A stretch of 26,697 nt of DNA from Tubiluchus corallicola. Lineage: Eukaryota; Priapulida; Priapulimorpha; Priapulimorphida; Tubiluchidae. Position numbers and translations under genes: made by a program. Shown here one piece after another: positions 21,284-26,697 of the stretch. The notes below the pieces were generated by a model. The model ran no database searches. It had not been told where the DNA came from and worked only from the letters and a program-made list of their open reading frames with translations. The stretch's first letter is position 1. The number at the start of each line of letters is the position of its first letter. The DNA lies in contig JAQGDQ010001428.1 in assembly GCA_030141605.1 (NCBI GenBank), positions 15,001-41,697 of the forward strand, written 5' to 3'.

Positions 21284-21981
21284 CACATATTGCAGTATGA
21301 TCAGCTTTTTGTGACTGACGTTGTAGACATCACATTTGAATGTACCATCAATCCAACACATCATGTTTTAATATATTTCAGTACGATCCACTCTTTATGA
21401 CCGTTGTTGTAGACATCACATTTGAATGTACCATCAATCCAACACATCATGTTCTCATATATTTCAGTATGATCAGCTTTTTGTGACCGACGTTGTAGAC
21501 ATCACATTTGAATGTACCATCAATCCAACACATCATGTTCTCATATATTGCAGTATGATCAGCTTTTTGTGACCAACGTTGTAGACATCACATTTGAATG
21601 TACCATCAATCCATCTCTTCATGTTCTCATATATTGCAGTATGATCAGCTTTTTGTGAGACGTTGTAGACATCACATTTGAATGTACCATCAATCCAACA
21701 CATCATGTTCTCATATATTTCAGTATGATCAGCTTTTTGTGACTGACGTTGTAGACATCACATTTGAATGTACCATCAATCCAACACATCATGTTCTCAT
21801 ATATTTCAGTATGATCAGCTTTTTGTGACCGACGTTGTAGACATCACATTTGAATGTACCATCAATCCAACACATCATGTTCTCATATATTTCAGTATGA
21901 TCAGCTTTTTGTGACCGACGTTGTAGACATCACATTTGAATGTACCATCAATCCAACACATCATGTTCTCATATATTGCAG
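21284..21981 (+). repeat. 86-bp tandem array of a splice acceptor plus exon-6 start
   Basis: Eight copies precede the real exon 6, each made of an atatatt(t/g)cag acceptor and about 74 bases homologous to the start of exon 6 (tatgatcagctttttgtgac...). Exon-like starts fall at 21296, 21382, 21468, 21554, 21640, 21724, 21810 and 21896, with the ninth and functional one at 21982; spacing is 86 bp except one of 84. Copy 2 is the most diverged (tacgatccactctttatgac). None of the units has a GTAAG-type donor. Confidence 0.95.
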
Positions 21982-22180
21982 TATGATCAGCTTTTTGTGA
22001 CTGACGTTGTAGACATCACATTTGAATGTGCCATCAATCCATCTCATAACGTCCTGGATGGTGTCTATGGCAAAGTTCACGTTGCTGTTCCAGTTGACAT
22101 GACATATCAAGAAAACACACTATTGTCTATGAGTTACAGAACAGAAGTTGTCAACGTGGGGTTCTTGTTGAATATACCTT
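21982..22180 (+). CDS. Host-gene exon 6: end of second module
   Basis: The exon runs from acceptor atatattgcag to strong donor CTT|GTAAGT. It has 66 codons and 1 trailing base, entered in phase 0, and encodes YDQLFVTDVVDITFECAINP, SHNVLDGVYGKVHVAVPVDM, then TYQENTLLSMSYRTEVVNV and GFLLNIP. VDITFECAINPSHNVLDGVYG matches the strand layout of IEVDVKLSDHLPIHGSVISM in exon 4. The trailing T joins CA of the next exon to give Ser. It is the last of nine tandem copies of its own 5' end, and the only one that continues into a full exon with a donor, which is why this acceptor was chosen. Confidence 0.85.
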
Positions 22181-22619
22181 GTAAGTGTTCTTTTTCTTCC
22201 AATACTTTGTGTTCTTCAAGTAACATTTTTTTGACTGTTTACTAATGCTTATTTTGTCATGCTTTTCTACAGCTTTTCTGCATCTAAGCATTTTTTTAAT
22301 TTATTTTGTTTTGCGACATATTCAGACTAATGAGCTTTCTGTTCAACTACTTTGTGAGTTACTGTCGGCAAATTGTTGCAAACTCTCGATCGTTTCTGCA
22401 AGTGTGATTTCCTGTCTAGTGAGAACACCTCCGTGAGTTACTCTTTACACTTCTACTGTCTCATAGTTGCTGCGAGTTGATTTCCTGTCTAGTGTGAACG
22501 CTTCGGTGAGTTACTCTCCACGCTTCTCGCAGTGAATAAAGTTTAGTTATCTGTTTAGTAACTGCTCAGGCCCTTTATCGTCATTTCTTATGCAGGAGCG
22601 TATCAACACTTTACGACGC
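22181..22619. repeat. Intron with a two-copy 73-bp duplication (22406-22528)
   Basis: gatttcctgtctagtg...gtgagttactct...acttct at 22406-22454 is repeated with differences at 22479-22527. No gene seen. Confidence 0.75.
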
Positions 22620-22738
22620 TCTAGGCTGATAGTGCAGTACTGCCCATCTCTGTTGTGAATTTATGATTATTTATGTAATGAGCAGATTAAACAATTACTT
22701 GTGGTGTACCAGAAAGACCATTAACCTGGTTTCTACGT
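22620..22738 (+). repeat. Dispersed repeat copy 2, interrupted by the pogo-like element
   Basis: Matches 523-640 over about 118 bp in the same orientation. It runs up to the target TA of the adjoining transposon, so the transposon appears to have inserted into this repeat. Confidence 0.6.
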
Positions 22739-22739
22739 A

Positions 22740-23351
22740 CCGTAAAACGGGGTGAGTTCGCCACCCGAGGGTAAGTTCGCCACCCCTTACGTAATGGCCA
22801 TTGTAGGTTTGCTGTAACTATTGTTCAGTGTTTAATGAACAGATATCATGATCACCGTCATTATAAACAGTTTGCGACAGTTATCTTCTTTCAATTCGCA
22901 CTAGAAGTATTCCATTCTGCGCTACATATTATTTGTCTACTATTTCTTGCTACTTAACATGCCACGCACCTGCACCCCTGTACCGGGTCATAGATACCAA
23001 AATTATACCCCAGAAGCTCTGGAAGCTGCCCTACATGCCGTTCAAGACGTTCAAGCCTTCCTTGCCAACGTAGGAGTTTCTATTTGAAAACTAAAACTAG
23101 ACATTTTTCACAATTTTTTCATAGGGTGGCGAACTCACCCCCAACCAGCCAATCACAATCACTTAACTTCAGCTGCCTAGAATGGCATTAAACAGTGTTA
23201 AATTGTTAGTGGCGAATTCACACCACGATAGTGTTTCATTCGAAAGGCAATATAAAGCTTGAACTAAGAAAATCGGTTGGGTAATTCTCTTGCTAGGGCA
23301 GGAAACGTAAAAAATACCCCTAAAAAGTGGCGAACTCACCCCGTTTTACGG
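22740..23351 (+). mobile_element. Pogo-like non-autonomous DNA transposon (612 bp)
   Basis: A perfect 25-bp terminal inverted repeat beginning ccgtaaaacggggtgagttc is present at both ends, with flanking TA at 22738-22739 and 23352-23353. TA duplication is typical of Tc1/mariner/pogo elements. Further ggcgaa/ttcgcc words lie inside near both ends (for example 22769-22780, 23124-23137, 23211-23223), as possible transposase-binding sites. The interior keeps a short transposase-like frame (22959-23087). Confidence 0.93.
22959..23087 (+). pseudogene. N-terminal fragment of a pogo/Tigger-type transposase (HTH-psq start)
   Basis: A frame of 42 codons starts MPRTCTPVPGHRYQNYTPEA and continues LEAALHAVQDV to TGA. 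The 'MPR..PG.R...Y..E.L..AL.AV' pattern is that of the N-terminal psq/CENP-B-like DNA-binding domain in pogo-family transposases, which normally continues through a helix-turn-helix into a DDE catalytic domain. Here the frame stops before the second helix and the catalytic part is deleted, so the product could not catalyse transposition. It supports assignment of the surrounding element to the pogo group. Confidence 0.65.
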
Positions 23352-23353
23352 TA

Positions 23354-24081
23354 GTCATTATTAATTACATGTATTTGCAAAGCGCTTATATTCATGCAGG
23401 CTGCTACGCAATTGCTTGTTGTGTAATACCTTGCACCTGTTCGTTATGTGGCACTTATATAAGAGCTGTGATCAGTAACTGCCTGTGGTGTGTTATAAAA
23501 TGTGCTCTTTATATTAATATGAAAGTATATACATTTTCTGAAGAGAATTAGGTTTTCGATGGTGATGAAATGGATACAAAACACCAGTTTAACGTGTTGA
23601 CCAAAAGTTTCTTTATTGTTGTTAAAGCCTTTAACAGTTACAAAGACAGGAATGACAACTCCAAGTTGCCTTAAGAACAACGATGTCACAACAATAAATT
23701 CGTAAGAAATTTACAGTCATAATGATCATCACAGTCAGAAAAATAGAGCAATGGCGGAGAGAACCAAAATCATGGGTAAAATGTCACACAAATACTATAG
23801 CTATAGCTCACGAAAGGCCAAAATGCTAATGTATTCAAGGATATTAGGTGATTCAATTTTAAAAGAGTGACTACTGTAAAAGGTAAAAAGCCTACTAAAT
23901 AAACAAACAGGTGGCAGCACCGTGGCTGAGGACTGAATTGAGAACTGAATCAAAACCAAAAAAGGGCCTATGCACCCACTACAGGCACCTTAGGCTATAA
24001 CTTAGCAGCTAGCCTATTGGCTAATACGCCCCTGTTCTTATGTTATGGAGATATTTAGTGATACTTTATCATTTTCTTTAG
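23354..24081. other. Intron sequence before exon 7
   Basis: AT-rich, with only short unsupported frames. It ends at the acceptor cattttctttag. Confidence 0.5.
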
Positions 24082-24242
24082 CAAACTCAGAGCCACTAGT
24101 ATCTGCACTGGAGGACTGCCAAATGGTAGCATCATCATTCTACAACAGTGACAAGTTGACTGACTTTACTTACGCACCACATCAAGCACGAATGGACAAT
24201 GCCCATTTCTGGAGATCAGAGACACGTCTTTCCGAACAGTTT
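24082..24242 (+). CDS. Host-gene exon 7: first half of an F5/8 type C (discoidin) domain
   Basis: The exon has acceptor attttctttag, 2 leading bases (making Ser with exon 6) and 53 codons. It encodes NSEPLVSALEDCQMVASSFY, NSDKLTDFTYAPHQARMDNA and HFWRSETRLSEQF. The pattern 'D.Q..ASS.Y.S....Y.P..AR......W......' is the start of a discoidin domain, which binds carbohydrate or membrane lipid ligands on cell surfaces and in matrix. The donor is placed at TTT|GTGGAC (24243) because it leaves phase 0 and joins SEQF to IRLANCHRITGF, the expected 'WLQVDLG..HRVTG' junction. GTGGAC is a weak donor, so the exact 3' edge is the least certain point of the gene model. The frame otherwise runs to TGA at 24318. 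Confidence 0.8.
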
Positions 24243-24472
24243 GTGGACAAAGAATATTTGGAGGCAAAACTCACTTATGTTTTGAGTAAAATCAAATCAT
24301 TTTACCCACAAATAAACTGAAAGGAATAAATAGCTAAAATAGCCGGAAAACAAACATAGAGAGCCTCTCTTACTTCAGATAAAGTAACCTTTTACCAGCC
24401 TCAAATTGTCATCTTTAAAAGAAGATACAATTTGCTTAGAGTGTTGGGTTATTTTACTGCTATCACCTAAAT

Positions 24473-24971
24473 CAGGGGTGTGCAAATTGTCTGACTAGCC
24501 GGGCCACATTAAACTTTCCAGCAATTCCTGCAGGTCACAGGCAGTTTGATCAAGGAGCCAAGTACAGAAAGGCCCAATAACGATTTTTTTGCATCCGATC
24601 TGCGTACATCACTACTACTACACTCAAGAAACTATTTTAGAAGTTATTAAAATTTATATTACAAACCATATATTTTTAGTTTCGGGACAGATAGTGGTAA
24701 TTTCATTACAATGCATATTAGTAATGTGCATCACACAGTCTGTGTAGTACAGTGACATTAAGCTACAACCGTCTTGTAAGGGTTAATGGCATCCGATCTA
24801 GTAGAAAAAACTACCCGCACTATCTTTGGCTTCGTGGCACGGACTTCAGCTGGATACACTCAATTAATCACCCTGCCGCACTTTCATTAGGTTGACAAAT
24901 CTCTTTGTGGGCCGCACAAATCCTCTCGGCGGGCCGCAAGTGGCCCACGGGCCACAATTTGCACACCCCTG
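24473..24971 (+). mobile_element. hAT-type non-autonomous DNA transposon, copy 2 (499 bp)
   Basis: Ends caggggtgtgcaaattgt and acaatttgcacacccctg form a perfect 18-bp terminal inverted repeat. An 8-bp target duplication, acctaaat, flanks it (24465-24472 and 24972-24979). Same family and orientation as copy 1, and its ends are better preserved. No transposase frame. Confidence 0.96.
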
Positions 24972-24979
24972 ACCTAAAT

Positions 24980-25247
24980 GTAAAAAAATATAACAACGAA
25001 ATTTGCAAAGAAAAAATGTCCATAGAACATAAAGCTAATTAATGTATTATCTCTGTACAGAAAATTACAGTAGTTGACGCCATTCACTTGAAAATTATGA
25101 TTTAACTGTAGGCCTTGTCTTATTAGTAAATCCTTCTAATATTTTCCTTGGGGATTCAAGTAAGCTTCTCTACAAGGCTTGGTTTCTCCTTTCTACTGGT
25201 CTACAATATTACGTGACGATAAATCAAAACTATAAAAAAATATACAA
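24980..25247. other. Intron sequence, nothing recognised
   Basis: AT-rich; no gene or element seen. Confidence 0.5.
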
Positions 25248-25400
25248 ATATAGTATATATATATATTCTTTATTCGTCATTAAAATGGTTTACTCGTTAT
25301 AATAAAATTGAGTAAGCCTCAGCGTAATGTTAAAATAACAACACTGTTCAAGACAAATGCGTCCAGTGCATATTAAAAAAAACTAAAGTGCAAAACTATA
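25248..25400 (-). mobile_element. SINE/LINE-like 3' tail ending in (TA)n, copy B
   Basis: On the minus strand it carries tgcactggacgcatttgtct and ends attttaatgacgaataaag followed by (ta)n at 25254-25265. It pairs with copy A at 15857-16060. Confidence 0.5.
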
Positions 25401-25818
25401 TACAACAAATGGACATATTTACAAACACCATATTAAAATATTTTTACAAAACAATATTACAAAAGTACATTAAATTTTATATGACATATTTTACACTATA
25501 TATACATTTGACATGACACAATTAACAGAAACATGCTTTACATTACATAAATTTCACTCATTACATTTACACTATTTATACATTTGACATTACAAAAATA
25601 ACATAACACGTATTACATTACATAATTTTTCTAAAAAAAATTCATTTTTAATCGTTATATGGAGTCAGGGCCGGGGGTAGATGAAAGTTGAGTCTGTGTA
25701 ATTAGCATCAGATGCACAATGTGGAAGTTGTAACCTGTTATAGTACCACAAGTATAATAATATAGTTTAGGATGTTACTTCCTTCCAGTATTGAAACTTT
25801 ATGCTTTGTTGTATCTAG
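25401..25818. repeat. Intron with loose repeats of a tttacactatatatacatttg type
   Basis: Words such as tacatttgacat and acattacata recur irregularly between 25435 and 25630 with spacing near 60-70 bp, suggesting an old decayed tandem repeat. No gene seen. Confidence 0.4.
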
Positions 25819-25998
25819 ATTCGTTTGGCCAACTGTCATAGAATTACGGGATTTTATGTACAAGGTGTGGTAATTGATGGCAGCCTGGTCTACAACCAAA
25901 AGCTAAGGCTGAAATATCTCCTTTGTGAAGCTCCTTTTGTGTGTCCAGTTGAAAACAGTTGGCTGGATTACATGGATGATTATAATTATCAACCACAG
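25819..25998 (+). CDS. Host-gene exon 8: second part of the discoidin domain
   Basis: The exon runs from acceptor gttgtatctag to donor CAG|GTAAGA. It has 60 codons in phase 0 at both ends, and encodes IRLANCHRITGFYVQGVVID, GSLVYNQKLRLKYLLCEAPF, VCPVENSWLDYMDDYNYQPQ. This follows the discoidin core: 'DLG..HRVTG...QG......V..Y.L.YS.....W..Y.DN'. The HRITGFYVQG and W-x-x-Y-x-D blocks are the clearest matches. Extra cysteines (NCH, LCE, VCP) are not part of the usual core and may form lineage-specific disulphides. The last strands of the domain ('...N.....P..ARY.R..P') are missing and must lie in exons beyond the window, or be interrupted by the array that follows. Confidence 0.85.
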
Positions 25999-26134
25999 GT
26001 AAGAATGTACAGAGAAAAGGTAATTTGTTAAGAAAATCCAAGTGAATTTTTATTACTGGCACTTGAAAACATTTATAGTTAAAAATAGTACAACTTTGTT
26101 AAAGCTTTACATTAAAAAGTTAAAATTATGCCTC

Positions 26135-26697
26135 ATCAAAATTTCTTTTCTTCACGTCTGCTTAATCATTACCTATTTGGCTTTTGTAAATACGTATTTA
26201 GTACTTGAGATACTGTATATATTTCTTTTCTTCAGGTCTGCTTATTCATTACTTATATGCCTTTTGTAAATACGTATTTAGTACTTGAGATACTGTATAT
26301 ATTTCTTTTCTTCGGGTCTGCTTATTCATTACTTATATGCCTTTTGTAAATACGTATTTAGTACTTGAGATACTGTATATATTTCTTTTCTTCAGGTCTG
26401 CTTATTCATTACTTATATGCCTTTTGTAAATACATATTTAGTACTTGAGATACTGTATATATTTCTTTTCCTCAGGTCTGCTTATTCATTACTTATATGG
26501 CTTTTGTAAATGCGTATTTAGTGCTTGAGATACTGTATCGATTTCTTTTCTTCAGGTCTGCTTATTCATTACCTATTTGGCTTTTGTAAATACGTATTTA
26601 GTGCTTGAGATACTGTATCGATTTCTTTTCTTCAGGTCTGCTTATTCATTACCTATTTGGCTTTTGTAAATACGTATTTAGTGCTTGAGATACTGTA
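26135..26697 (+). repeat. 80-bp tandem array with pyrimidine-AG motif, cut by the window end
   Basis: Seven units start atttcttttcttcaggtctg-like at 26141, 26221, 26301, 26381, 26461, 26541 and 26621, exactly 80 bp apart. Each contains a pyrimidine run ending in cag or a variant (cac, cgg), and later gagatactgtat. The array continues past the right edge. Open frames in it do not resemble the missing end of the discoidin domain. Confidence 0.95.

Noticed and set aside
24045-24320. Free-standing 91-codon gene
   Set aside because: Its middle part is a discoidin exon with an acceptor at 24081; the Met start and the TGA lie in flanking intron.
26042-26269. Continuation of the discoidin domain in the frame after exon 8
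   Set aside because: Hydrophobic translation of the 80-bp array; none of the closing discoidin strands is visible.

Overview
This is nuclear DNA from an AT-rich, intron-rich animal genome. The evidence is a chain of spliced exons for an extracellular protein, an intronless rhodopsin-like GPCR, CCCTAA/TTAGGG-type telomeric repeats (not the TTAGG of most arthropods), non-LTR retrotransposon debris, and hAT-, pogo- and MITE-type DNA transposons. An invertebrate metazoan fits best; the phylum cannot be fixed from the sequence alone.

Host gene (+ strand). Eight exons (3583-3718, 5961-6115, 10233-10294, 17854-18056, 19008-19185, 21982-22180, 24082-24242, 25819-25998) join with matching splice phase at every junction and give about 424 codons. 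They are an internal piece of a larger secreted or membrane-anchored protein: two copies of a roughly 150-residue beta-rich module, followed by an F5/8 type C (discoidin) domain split over the last two exons. The start and end of the gene lie outside the window.

Nested gene (- strand). A complete 398-codon class A GPCR (12927-14123), closest by motif to the Moody/Tre1/GPR84 group, lies antisense in the large intron between host exons 3 and 4. It is hemmed in by repeats. The 40-bp minisatellite at its 3' side supplies its last seven codons and stop. A trinucleotide tract just upstream of its start puts twelve tandem ATGs into any leader that crosses it.

Repeats. Most of the window is intron filled with tandem arrays: a 27/32-bp minisatellite (796-3444), a 24-bp array (3810-4787), a 40-bp array (11351-12952), an (AAT)n tract (14668-14861), an interstitial telomeric tract (17229-17745), an 86-bp array that repeats the acceptor and 5' part of host exon 6 (21284-21981), and an 80-bp array running off the right edge. 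Mobile elements include two hAT-type copies with perfect 8-bp target duplications, a pogo-like element keeping the first 42 codons of a transposase-like frame, a 213-bp foldback MITE, two LINE ORF remnants and several LINE/SINE-like 3' tails. I saw no convincing tRNA, rRNA or CRISPR.
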